Positions 1 through 8,614 of a stretch of DNA of 64,000 nucleotides are shown one piece after another (position 1 is the stretch's first letter; the number at the start of each line of letters is the position of its first letter). The stretch lies in NCBI GenBank assembly GCA_017534445.1, contig JAFXWC010000006.1, positions 1 to 64,000 on the forward strand. The letters are read 5' to 3'. Below the pieces are notes generated by a model. That model did not search any database. It was not told the DNA's origin and worked only from the letters and a program-made list of their open reading frames with translations. A program made the position numbers and the translations under genes. The DNA is from Treponema sp. GTDB taxonomy: Bacteria; Spirochaetota; Spirochaetia; Treponematales; Treponemataceae.

Positions 1-78
1 CTGCTCCAGAAATAAAAGAAGAATCAAGATTTTGGGTTTGCTCTTGAACAAAACGCTTATTATGGGTACAATTAGCTT

Positions 79-492
79 ATGTTTGACGTAAAGGATTCAG
101 AGCCGTTTGACACGGACGAAGATGATTTTGACACAGTTCTTGAACGCGATATTACTTTTACAGGTAACATCCGTTTTTCAAAGCCCTTTATGATTAAGGG
201 CAAAATGAGCGGGCTCATAGAAGCTACAAGCGATCTTCTTATTGACACGGACGCAGAGGTTGATGCTGACATTACGGCGGAACGGGTATTGGTTCGCGGA
301 AAGGTAAAGGGTAACATAAAGGGCTACAAGATGGTCTACGTTACTTCCACCGGTTCCGTAAACGGAGAAATTGCAAGTGCCCGCCCGGTACTGGAGCTTG
401 GTTCCACGGTTAACGGAAAAATTTCAATGCTACAGAGCGATGAAGTGTCTGGTGTTGAAAAGCCGGACCTGTTTGCAAGCGGAGGCTTCTGA
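79..492 (+). CDS. Bactofilin-family polymer-forming cytoskeletal protein
   Basis: A 137-aa protein with the bactofilin (DUF583) pattern: a short acidic N-terminus (about residues 1-20), then a central run of short beta-strand repeats with regularly spaced glycines and valines (about residues 25-120), as expected for a right-handed beta-helix that self-assembles into filaments without nucleotide. No signal peptide or membrane segment, so it is probably cytoplasmic or membrane-associated. In other bacteria bactofilins scaffold cell-wall or shape functions. The stop codon overlaps the start of the next gene by one base (TGATG), so the two are co-transcribed. The ribosome-binding site before the ATG is weak. 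The N-terminus is acidic rather than basic; length is normal for the family. Family is confident; the specific role is inferred. Confidence 0.9.
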   Translation: MFDVKDSEPFDTDEDDFDTVLERDITFTGNIRFSKPFMIKGKMSGLIEATSDLLIDTDAEVDADITAERVLVRGKVKGNIKGYKMVYVTSTGSVNGEIASARPVLELGSTVNGKISMLQSDEVSGVEKPDLFASGGF

Positions 493-1175
493 TGCGTTTG
501 TTTACGAAATTATCAAGCAAGAATATTCTTAAGATTTCTTTCTTTGCATTTGTTTTTTCGGCCCTAACACCGTGTTTTTCACAGGCCGCACGTCCCGATG
601 CCTTAAAGCTCTACAAGGCCGGTAACTACAAGGAAGCAATCCGCGTGTGCCAGGATGAGCTTAACGACAGTTCCCGCGGTACTGCAAAAGCAATTGAATC
701 CTATGTTGTTCTCTGCTGGTCTTTAGTTGCCAACAAGCAGTATAGGGAAGCTGAAAAGTGTGCAGCCCAGGCCCGCCAGCTTTCTTCCTACGATGCCCGT
801 CTTCTTGAAATTCAGGCTGAATCAAAATTCTATCTGGAAAAATATGACGAGGCAATGAACCTTCTTCAGCAGTATGTTGTCATTCCTAACGCAGACAAAA
901 AAGGCTCGCAGCGCATAGGTCTTTCCTATTACATGATGGGAGAAATCTATATCCGCCAAAAGAAGTGGGAGCATGCAGATATTGCAATTAGCAAGGCTGT
1001 GGACACTGAACCGGGAATGTCTTTCTGGTGGAGCAAGCTTGGCTATGCAAGGGAACAGGCAGGATACTATCAGGATGCTATTGTTGCCTACAACAAGGCA
1101 ATAAGCCTGAATGCATCTTCTTCTGATGATGCCCGCCGTGGTCTTGTCCGCTGCCAGGCAAAGCTTAATCCATAA
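492..1175 (+). CDS. Secreted tetratricopeptide-repeat protein
   Basis: A 227-aa protein. The first ~30 residues are a signal peptide: basic start (MRLFTKLSSK), hydrophobic core, then a small-residue cleavage region near SQAA. The mature part is mostly TPR helices: pairs around residues 36-70, 75-125 and 140-215, including a canonical repeat with DAIVAYNKAISLN near residue 195. TPR domains are protein-binding scaffolds, so this is probably a periplasmic adaptor. It starts on the stop codon of the bactofilin gene, which suggests they work together in envelope or shape functions. The partner protein cannot be named. Confidence 0.85.
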   Translation: MRLFTKLSSKNILKISFFAFVFSALTPCFSQAARPDALKLYKAGNYKEAIRVCQDELNDSSRGTAKAIESYVVLCWSLVANKQYREAEKCAAQARQLSSYDARLLEIQAESKFYLEKYDEAMNLLQQYVVIPNADKKGSQRIGLSYYMMGEIYIRQKKWEHADIAISKAVDTEPGMSFWWSKLGYAREQAGYYQDAIVAYNKAISLNASSSDDARRGLVRCQAKLNP

Positions 1176-1189
1176 GCCTTAAATTTTTC

Positions 1190-2692
1190 ATGCGGAACAT
1201 AATCCACTTTGAAACTCTTGGCTGCCGTCTTAATCAGGATGAAAGTGAGGGGGCGGCAAAAAGATTCTCTGATGCAGGTTTTGTATGCTCAATGGAAGGG
1301 GTGACTTCTGCCACTCCGGTAAATGAGGATGTGCTTCTTTGCATTGTGAATACTTGCACCGTTACTGCAAAAGCTGAACAAAAGGCCAGGAGAATAATAA
1401 GGCTTCTGCTTGAAAAATATCCCCTTGCACCAGTAATTGTAACCGGTTGCTATGCCCAATTGGACGGTCCCTTTATAGAACAGATGGAAGTTTCCCGCAT
1501 AGTGATTCTTTCTGGTAACAAAAAGGAACTTTTGTCTGACTTGGCAGAAGAATTAAAATCTTGCAAGACCCTTTCCAAAGATGAGCTAAGGCTTTTTATA
1601 CAAAAAAAATCAGACGCAAAAAAAGAGAATGCATTTTCGCTTTACACTCCTGTCTTTGAAAAGCACAGCAGGGCTTCCATAAAAATACAGGACGGTTGCA
1701 ACAACGCATGCACTTTTTGCCGCATACACTTGGCAAGGGGAAAGTCCGTTTCCTTGGAGCCGGAAGAAGTATTGCGCCGGGTTTTGGAACTGGAGGATAG
1801 GGGAACAGGAGAGGTTGTCTTTACCGGTGTTAACCTAAGCCAGTATTCTGCACAATATGCCGATGGAAAAAAAATTGACTTTACCCAGCTTTTGGAATAC
1901 CTGCTTAGCAACACAAGCAAAATAAAATTTAGGATTTCTTCTTTTTATCCCCAGCACATAACGGAGCGTCTCTGCAACTTTTTGGCTGACCCAAGAATAC
2001 AGCCGTCATTCCACCTTAGCGTGCAGTCGGGGAGCGATGAAATCCTTAAAAAAATGGCAAGACCTTACAGGGCGGATGATGTAATAAACGCGGTTGAACT
2101 TTTGCGCAGGGCAAAAAACAATCCCTTCATTGGCTGCGACATGATTGCAGGCTTTCCGGGGGAGACTGAGGAGGATTTTATCCTTACCACGGAACTGTGC
2201 AAAAAAGTGTCATTCTCATGGATTCACGCATTTCCATTTTCTCCGCGGCCGGGAACACCAGCCTTTAACATGAAGGCTCAGGTTGCTCCTGCGGTAAAGA
2301 ACCAGAGGGTAAAAGTTTTAACCTCACTTGCAGTGCAGGGAAAGATTGCCTACATAAATTCCTGCAAAGACCAGATATTTCCTGCTGTATGCGAAAATTC
2401 GCGCAAGGACAGGCTTACTTCGGCAGGGCTCAGCAACCATGCTTCGACGGAGCTCAGCAACCGTGCTTCGACGGAGCTCAGCAACCATGCTTCGACAGGG
2501 CTCAGCAACCGTGCTTTACAGGGAAGTGTCCATGCGGTTACGTCAAATTTCTTGCACTGCAAATGCCTTTTGCAAGATGGTCAAGAAATTCCGGCTCCGG
2601 GAACAATAGTAAATGTAAGGATAAAAGAAGCATTGCTGGAAAGCATAAAAAACGGCGGGGAAGAGGAGTGTCTGGCAGAAATAATTTTATAG
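1190..2692 (+). CDS. mtaB: tRNA t6A37 methylthiotransferase MtaB
   Basis: A radical-SAM methylthiotransferase that converts t6A37 to ms2t6A37 in tRNA. The N-terminal domain opens with FETLGCRLNQDES, the MtaB signature, and has the three cluster cysteines (LGC, NTC, TGC). The radical-SAM cluster motif is CNNACTFC (C-x3-C-x2-C) at about residue 168, and a TRAM-like tail occupies about residues 450-500. At 500 aa it is longer than usual because an ~32-residue low-complexity insert (about residues 413-444, four copies of an 8-residue unit) sits between the radical-SAM domain and the TRAM-like tail. The reading frame stays open, so the enzyme is probably still made. It starts 14 bases after the TPR gene and may be the last gene of that operon. 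Confidence 0.93.
   Translation: MRNIIHFETLGCRLNQDESEGAAKRFSDAGFVCSMEGVTSATPVNEDVLLCIVNTCTVTAKAEQKARRIIRLLLEKYPLAPVIVTGCYAQLDGPFIEQMEVSRIVILSGNKKELLSDLAEELKSCKTLSKDELRLFIQKKSDAKKENAFSLYTPVFEKHSRASIKIQDGCNNACTFCRIHLARGKSVSLEPEEVLRRVLELEDRGTGEVVFTGVNLSQYSAQYADGKKIDFTQLLEYLLSNTSKIKFRISSFYPQHITERLCNFLADPRIQPSFHLSVQSGSDEILKKMARPYRADDVINAVELLRRAKNNPFIGCDMIAGFPGETEEDFILTTELCKKVSFSWIHAFPFSPRPGTPAFNMKAQVAPAVKNQRVKVLTSLAVQGKIAYINSCKDQIFPAVCENSRKDRLTSAGLSNHASTELSNRASTELSNHASTGLSNRALQGSVHAVTSNFLHCKCLLQDGQEIPAPGTIVNVRIKEALLESIKNGGEEECLAEIIL
2426..2520 (+). repeat. Four tandem 24-bp repeats inside mtaB
   Basis: Four near-identical 24-bp units, with CAGCAACC at 2431, 2455, 2479 and 2503. Each contains GCTCAGCAACC(A/G)TGCTTCGAC; the last is slightly degenerate. 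They are translated as an 8-residue unit L-S-N-(H/R)-A-S-T-(E/G). The opposite strand is open across the array too. Because 24 is a multiple of three, copy-number change keeps the reading frame. Confidence 0.9.
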
Positions 2693-2733
2693 GCTTAAAA
2701 AAGCAGGCGCGGCAGGGATTGGAGTACCTTTAG

Positions 2734-2752
2734 TCCCGTCCGCAGGGCGGGA
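2734..2752 (+). other. GC-rich hairpin downstream of mtaB
   Basis: An 8-bp stem (TCCCGTCC with GGGCGGGA, one G-T pair) closed by a 3-base loop. There is no T-tract, so it is either a weak transcript-stabilising hairpin or part of an intergenic repeat. It lies between two convergent genes. Confidence 0.45.
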
Positions 2753-2817
2753 TGAGCCGCGCAAGACGGCGAAGTACGGAAAGCCCCTTGCAAAAGAAAC
2801 TGCCGCAATAATCAGCC

Positions 2818-3003
2818 TTATCTATTGGGCATTACGATAGCTGCAATTATGTATGCCAAGAGACCTGCTCCTCCTGCAAGAGTAAATACCACCCATGCAA
2901 GCCTTATGATAGTGGAGTCAACGTCAAAATATTCTGCAATTCCGCCGCACACACCGGCAAGCTTTTTGTCTGAATTGGATTTGTAAAGTTTTTTGCTGGA
3001 CAT
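2818..3003 (-). CDS. PspC-domain small membrane protein
   Basis: A 61-aa protein made almost entirely of one PspC domain: basic start (MSSKKLYKS), the motif KLAGVCGGIAEYFDVDSTIIR, then one hydrophobic segment (about residues 34-58). PspC-like proteins sit in the inner membrane and are linked to envelope stress; stand-alone minimal versions are common in Bacteroidetes and spirochaetes. A GGAG ribosome-binding site lies 6 bases before the ATG at 3003. It is probably transcribed alone. Confidence 0.88.
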   Translation of the reverse strand: MSSKKLYKSNSDKKLAGVCGGIAEYFDVDSTIIRLAWVVFTLAGGAGLLAYIIAAIVMPNR

Positions 3004-3117
3004 TTTTTTCTCCTATTTGTGTTACTTTATACGACTTTGTGCGACTTTATGCAATAGGCAGAATGCAGGCAAGGATCCCCGCAAAAGTGGAGCCCCTGCC
3101 GGCATTAGCTTTTATGC

Positions 3118-4161
3118 TTATTTCTTGAAGCCTTCTGCAACGGCAACTGCACAAGCAACTGTACAGCCAACCATTGGGTTGTTACCCATTCCCATAAAGC
3201 CCATCATTTCTACGTGGGCAGGAACAGATGAAGAACCTGCAAACTGTGCGTCTGAGTGCATGCGGCCCAAAGTATCTGTCATACCGTAGGAAGCAGGACC
3301 AGCTGCCATGTTGTCCGGGTGGAGTGTGCGTCCTGTACCGCCACCAGAAGCTACGGAGAAGTATTTTTCGCCGTGTTCAAGGCGCTCCTTCTTGTATGTA
3401 CCTGCAACCGGGTGCTGGAAGCGTGTTGGGTTTGTAGAGTTACCTGTAATGGAAACGTCAACACCTTCGTGCCACATGATTGCAACGCCTTCGCGAACGT
3501 CATCTGCACCGTAGCACTTTACGATAAGGCGCTCTGGATTGTTTCCGTATGGGATTTCCTTTACAACGGTCAAAGCCTTGTCTGTACCCTGTCCGTTAAA
3601 GTAGTCCATCTTTGTCTGAACGTATGTAAAGCCGTTGATTCTAGAGATAATCTGGGCTGCGTCCTTTCCAAGACCGTTAAGGATAACGCGGAGCTTGTTC
3701 TTGCGGACCTTGTTTGCGTTAGCTGCAATCTTGATGGCACCTTCTGCTGCTGCAAAAGACTCGTGGCCTGCAAGGAATGCAAAGCACTGTGTCTCTTCGC
3801 TCAAGAGGCGGGCACCAAGGTTTCCGTGTCCAAGACCAACCTTGCGGTCATCTGCAACAGAACCAGGGAGGCAGAATGCCTGCAAGCCCTTACCAATGTT
3901 TGCTGCTGCTGTAGAACCAGTCTTGTCTCCAGACTTTTCGCCTTCCTTGATTGCAATTGCTGAACCAAGAACATAGGCCCATTTTGCGTCCTCAAAACAA
4001 ATCTGCTGTGTTGACTGGCAGATTTCGTATGGATCGAATCCCTTTGACTTGCACAAATCGCGTGCTTCCTGGAGACCTTTTTCTCCTTCAGCAAAGCCGT
4101 ATTCTTTAAGAGCCTTATTCACCTGGGGAATGCGGCCTTCATAATCTTCAAATAATGACAT
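3118..4161 (-). CDS. GGGtGRT-family protein
   Basis: A 347-aa protein with the diagnostic glycine-rich motif GGGTGRT at about residue 276, followed by LHPDNMAAGPASYGMTDTLG. The glycine-rich C-terminal region (TGNSTNP, GGGTGRT, GFMGMGNNPMVGCTVA) is typical of this family, which has no established biochemical role. It lies just downstream of the NifU-like scaffold gene (58-bp gap, same strand); this pairing recurs in anaerobes and suggests a role in Fe-S metabolism. No signal peptide or clear membrane segment. A stray GGA precedes the ATG. Family assignment is strong; function unknown. Confidence 0.85.
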   Translation of the reverse strand: MSLFEDYEGRIPQVNKALKEYGFAEGEKGLQEARDLCKSKGFDPYEICQSTQQICFEDAKWAYVLGSAIAIKEGEKSGDKTGSTAAANIGKGLQAFCLPGSVADDRKVGLGHGNLGARLLSEETQCFAFLAGHESFAAAEGAIKIAANANKVRKNKLRVILNGLGKDAAQIISRINGFTYVQTKMDYFNGQGTDKALTVVKEIPYGNNPERLIVKCYGADDVREGVAIMWHEGVDVSITGNSTNPTRFQHPVAGTYKKERLEHGEKYFSVASGGGTGRTLHPDNMAAGPASYGMTDTLGRMHSDAQFAGSSSVPAHVEMMGFMGMGNNPMVGCTVACAVAVAEGFKK

Positions 4162-4219
4162 ATTAATTCCTCATTAAAGTTAATATCAATTGGCAAAAAA
4201 GCTTATTCCGCCAAATGTC

Positions 4220-4921
4220 TTATTCCTTGCGCGGGTCAATAAGCTTAACCATGCCCTGGTCTTCTGTTACGCGGCCGTAGTGTGTGCGTGCAGCTGCAAG
4301 AGCATCAGGACCAGACTTTCCAGCCTTGAGGGCATCCATAAGCTTTCCGAGGTTTACGCAGTTGTAGCCAATAATCTGGTTGTCCTTGTCAAGGGCAATG
4401 TTTTCTACGTAGCCTTCTGTCATTTCCAGGTAGCGTGGGCCCTTTGCCTTTGTTGCGAACATTGTACCAACCTGTGAGCGGAGGTTCTTTCCGAGGTCTT
4501 CCAAAGATGCGCCAACCTTGAGGCCGTCCTTAGAATATGCAGACTGTGTGCGTCCGTATACAATCTGGAGGAAAAGTTCGCGCATTGCTGTGTTGATTGC
4601 ATCGCAAACAAGGTCTGTGTTGAGTGCTTCAAGAAGTGTCTTACCGATGAGGATTTCAGAAGCCATGGCGGCTGAGTGTGTCATACCAGAGCAGCCGAGA
4701 GTCTCTACGAGGGCTTCTTCAATAATGCCGTCTTTTACGTTGAGCGTAAGTTTGCAGCAACCCTGCTGTGGTGCGCACCAACCAATGCCGTGGGTAAAGC
4801 CTGAAATGTCTTTGATTTCTTTTGCCTGAACCCATTTTCCCTCTTCAGGAATAGGTGCCGGCCCGTGATATGCGCCCTTAGCCAAAGGACACATGTGTTC
4901 CACTTCTGCGGTGTATTTCAT
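4220..4921 (-). CDS. NifU/IscU-like Fe-S cluster assembly scaffold-type protein
   Basis: A 233-aa protein with a NifU_N/IscU-like core: conserved cysteines in WCAPQQGCCKL (about residues 48-58) and ETLGCSGMTHSAAMASE (about residues 73-89). The latter corresponds to the cluster-ligand loop of scaffold proteins. The C-terminal ~100 residues are an extra domain absent from IscU. It is first in a two-gene minus-strand operon with the GGGtGRT gene. A strong AAGGAG lies 8 bases before the ATG. No iscS, sufBCD or other assembly gene is nearby, so it may be a dedicated rather than general scaffold. Confidence 0.85.
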   Translation of the reverse strand: MKYTAEVEHMCPLAKGAYHGPAPIPEEGKWVQAKEIKDISGFTHGIGWCAPQQGCCKLTLNVKDGIIEEALVETLGCSGMTHSAAMASEILIGKTLLEALNTDLVCDAINTAMRELFLQIVYGRTQSAYSKDGLKVGASLEDLGKNLRSQVGTMFATKAKGPRYLEMTEGYVENIALDKDNQIIGYNCVNLGKLMDALKAGKSGPDALAAARTHYGRVTEDQGMVKLIDPRKE

Positions 4922-5085
4922 TTAAAATGCTCCTTAAGAACCCCGAAAGGCCTTAGTTTTGGGAATACACATAAGCGGAATTTCTTCGCAATAATTGAAT
5001 TTCAGCCAAACAATCATTTTTTCAAAGGAATCCGTTTATTTGTGCTTATATAAAGTAGCATTTTTTTTAATTTTTTACAACCATC

Positions 5086-5133
5086 TTGGACGATATGCCG
5101 CATTTTACTGTGCCCGGTCCTACGGAGCCGGTC
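5086..5133 (+). repeat. Interspersed repeat, copy 1 (TTGGACGA family)
   Basis: A 32-base stretch starting TTGGACGATAT and ending ACTGTGCCCGG matches 25761-25792 at 26 of 32 positions. Both are followed by a GC-rich hairpin; here it is built on GCCCGG and CCGGT. The copies lie ~20 kb apart in intergenic DNA. Confidence 0.65.
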
Positions 5134-5273
5134 AGTCTCTCTGCATTACCGCCCTTCCGCCCTTCGGTAACCCTCATACCGTCCTGCGGCCGGTACTAAA
5201 GGGGCTCCACGGCGGCGTAGGCCTCTATGCTGTCGCTTCTAAACTTACACTTGGTTTTGCGCTTTTGCTGTTG

Positions 5274-5347
5274 GGCAAGCAATGCAGGAAATCAAGTTTG
5301 TGTGTAACGGGAGCGAAACACAAAATTGATTTCCGTGAGTCCTTGCC
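5274..5347. repeat. Long imperfect palindrome upstream of the enolase promoter
   Basis: Arms 5287-5303 and 5318-5334 pair at 16 of 17 positions (GGAAATCAA...TTGATTTCC) around a 14-base loop. An outer GGCAAG (5274-5279) also pairs with CTTGCC (5342-5347). It ends 7 bases before a -35 box. It could form a cruciform or RNA hairpin, or be a MITE-like element. Confidence 0.7.
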
Positions 5348-5354
5348 AGAAGGC

Positions 5355-6775
<1,421 letters not shown>

Positions 6776-6793
6776 AAGCCTTGTTATACTTAT

Positions 6794-6833
6794 GCTGCCC
6801 GGGTTCTTTTTGGGAATTCGGGCAGCTTTTTTT
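6794..6833 (+). terminator. Rho-independent terminator after enolase
   Basis: An 8-bp perfect stem, GCTGCCCG (6794-6801) with CGGGCAGC (6819-6826), followed directly by an uninterrupted T-tract of 7. It lies just before the ribosome-binding site of the next gene, which rules out a start for that gene inside the hairpin. Confidence 0.92.
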
Positions 6834-6845
6834 AAGGAGCAGCAA

Positions 6846-7442
6846 ATGTCATTCACCGATAATTTTGGAAATCCCAAGGGCTTACTCGGAAAGCTCATGC
6901 TTGTTACAATGGAGAAAGAGCATCTGCCCATGGCAAAGTGGGCCTTCACTTTGATGAATATCCCACAGTCCGGAAAAATCTGCGACATAGGCTGCGGTGG
7001 GGGCTACAATGTGCGCCGTCTTCTTGAAAAATCTACCGGGGCAAAAGTATACGGAATAGACATCTCCGAAGAAAGCGTAAAAAAGGCAAAGAAAATCAAC
7101 CGTGCTGAACTTGGCAGCCGCTGCGAAATCTTGCAGGGTAGTGCGGAATGCCTTCCCTTTGCAGACGGAGAACTTGATATGGCTACAGCCTTTGAGACGG
7201 TCTTTTTCTGGAAGAACATAAAAATTTGCTTTGCCGAAGTAAGGCGTACGCTCAAGGCCGGCGGAAAATTCATTGTCGTCAACAACTACGGCGATCCAAA
7301 AATTGACTGGGAAAAAAAAGTTCCTTGCATGACCCGCCACACAGCTTCTCAAATCAAAACGCTGATGGAAAATGCGGGTTTTGGCAAAATTTCTGTGAGC
7401 GAAAAGGGGACTCTGTTCTGCGTAAAAGGATGCGCAAAATGA
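6846..7442 (+). CDS. Class I SAM-dependent methyltransferase
   Basis: A 198-aa protein with a Rossmann-type methyltransferase fold: motif I CDIGCGGGYNVRR (SAM binding, about residue 47), motif II VYGIDISEESVKKAKK, then CEILQGSAECLPFADGELDMATA and the post-motif LKAGGKFIVVNNYG. This matches the Methyltransf_11 small-molecule type; the substrate is unknown. I chose the start at 6846 because AAGGAG lies 6 bases upstream and upstream in-frame codons overlap the enolase terminator. No operon partner is obvious; the next gene starts 30 bases downstream and may be co-transcribed. Confidence 0.88.
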   Translation: MSFTDNFGNPKGLLGKLMLVTMEKEHLPMAKWAFTLMNIPQSGKICDIGCGGGYNVRRLLEKSTGAKVYGIDISEESVKKAKKINRAELGSRCEILQGSAECLPFADGELDMATAFETVFFWKNIKICFAEVRRTLKAGGKFIVVNNYGDPKIDWEKKVPCMTRHTASQIKTLMENAGFGKISVSEKGTLFCVKGCAK

Positions 7443-7471
7443 GAGGTCAGAAATTTTGGTGAGCCGGCAAG

Positions 7472-8482
7472 ATGACTGAAAGCAAAAAGATTTTTCTTGA
7501 AGGCAAAGAAGTCAATATTCGCTTCTATGATTACAAAGGAAAAAATATATTCCCGGACAGTCTTGGCCAAATTAACATTGATTATAAAAAGGAACACGAA
7601 AATATCCTTTACCGCAGCTGGAACATCCAGTTTTCAAAAAGTATTGCGGCGGAAGAGTTTGATAATTCTGGTCGTGACGAGGTGCAGCTCATGTTTACGC
7701 TGAATCAGGACATAACATGGTATATTCACCATAAGTCAAACGGAAATGAAATTGTGCGCCTGGATGAAGAAGTCCAGATGTCACGCGGTGAAGTCTGCGT
7801 TTTCAGGAACAATGACTATCACACAGGCATGACTTATTCCGCGAACACTAATTTCAAGTTCAAAAGTCTTCAGATGCCAACTTCCTTTTTCCGCAAGCTT
7901 CTTTCAAAATATTTTTCCGACAGAGACATACACGAACTTGAAAGCCAGTTCATGACACACGTCACAAAAACAACAATCACCGCCGAAATGTACCGGATTC
8001 TCTCAGAAATCGACACATCGGATCGCTTTAAGGAATACGAGGGTGTCTATCTCGAAGGAAAAATGATTGAACTTACCGCCATGGTTCTCTACGGAATTGC
8101 ATACAACAAAACAGCGCAGATTAAGCGAAAGTCCCTTCCGAATAAGGATGACATAGAACGCATTGAAATCCTCAGGGAAAAGATTCAGAGAAATCCTGCG
8201 GAATGTTATGATGCAGAATCAGTCGCGGAAGAATTGGGAATGAGCATAAGCAAGCTGAACAGGAATTTTCGGACTCTTTACGCCACTTCACTTCACGCCT
8301 ATGTTCAGGAAAAGCGGCTTGAATACGCGGCACATCTCATAAAAGAACACAATTTCTCCGTTTCGGAGGCAGCACAAAAATCAGGCTACAACAACATGAG
8401 TCATTTTTCAGACGCATTCTCAAAGAAATTTGGAATCTTGCCAAAAGATTTTTCAAAACAACAGCTCGCTAAAGAACTGTAA
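7472..8482 (+). CDS. AraC-family transcriptional regulator
   Basis: A 336-aa DNA-binding regulator. The C-terminal ~100 residues carry the double helix-turn-helix of the family: first HTH around DAESVAEELGMSISKLNRNF, second around FSVSEAAQKSGYNNMSHFSDAF, ending KKFGILPKDF. The N-terminal ~220 residues would sense an effector and resemble the PchR-like branch; ligand unknown. It lies immediately upstream of a disabled MMPL/RND transporter on the same strand and probably controlled it. The 132-bp gap to that gene has a small palindrome, GTTAG-6 bases-CTAAC (8567-8582), that could be a binding site, though this is weak. Confidence 0.92.
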   Translation: MTESKKIFLEGKEVNIRFYDYKGKNIFPDSLGQINIDYKKEHENILYRSWNIQFSKSIAAEEFDNSGRDEVQLMFTLNQDITWYIHHKSNGNEIVRLDEEVQMSRGEVCVFRNNDYHTGMTYSANTNFKFKSLQMPTSFFRKLLSKYFSDRDIHELESQFMTHVTKTTITAEMYRILSEIDTSDRFKEYEGVYLEGKMIELTAMVLYGIAYNKTAQIKRKSLPNKDDIERIEILREKIQRNPAECYDAESVAEELGMSISKLNRNFRTLYATSLHAYVQEKRLEYAAHLIKEHNFSVSEAAQKSGYNNMSHFSDAFSKKFGILPKDFSKQQLAKEL

Positions 8483-8614
8483 AAATGACAATAAAATGAG
8501 CGAAAAGTGTTAAAAAAATATTGGCTTTTGGTAGAGCGAAAGGAAGGAAAGAAGTAGATTTTAATAGTTAGCAGTTACTAACAAAGGTTAAAAAAACTTC
8601 TTTAGGGGGATTTT

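Noticed and set aside
1..88. Possible C-terminal end of an upstream gene before the bactofilin gene
   Set aside because: Two frames are open (to stops at 45-47 and 88-90) but neither tail has a recognisable family, so no partial gene is called.
2416..2530. Tandem repeats as a CRISPR array
   Set aside because: The 24-bp units are contiguous, with no unique spacers, and lie in a coding region.
6792..6845. Longer start for the methyltransferase
   Set aside because: It would lie in the enolase terminator hairpin; AAGGAG supports the 6846 start.
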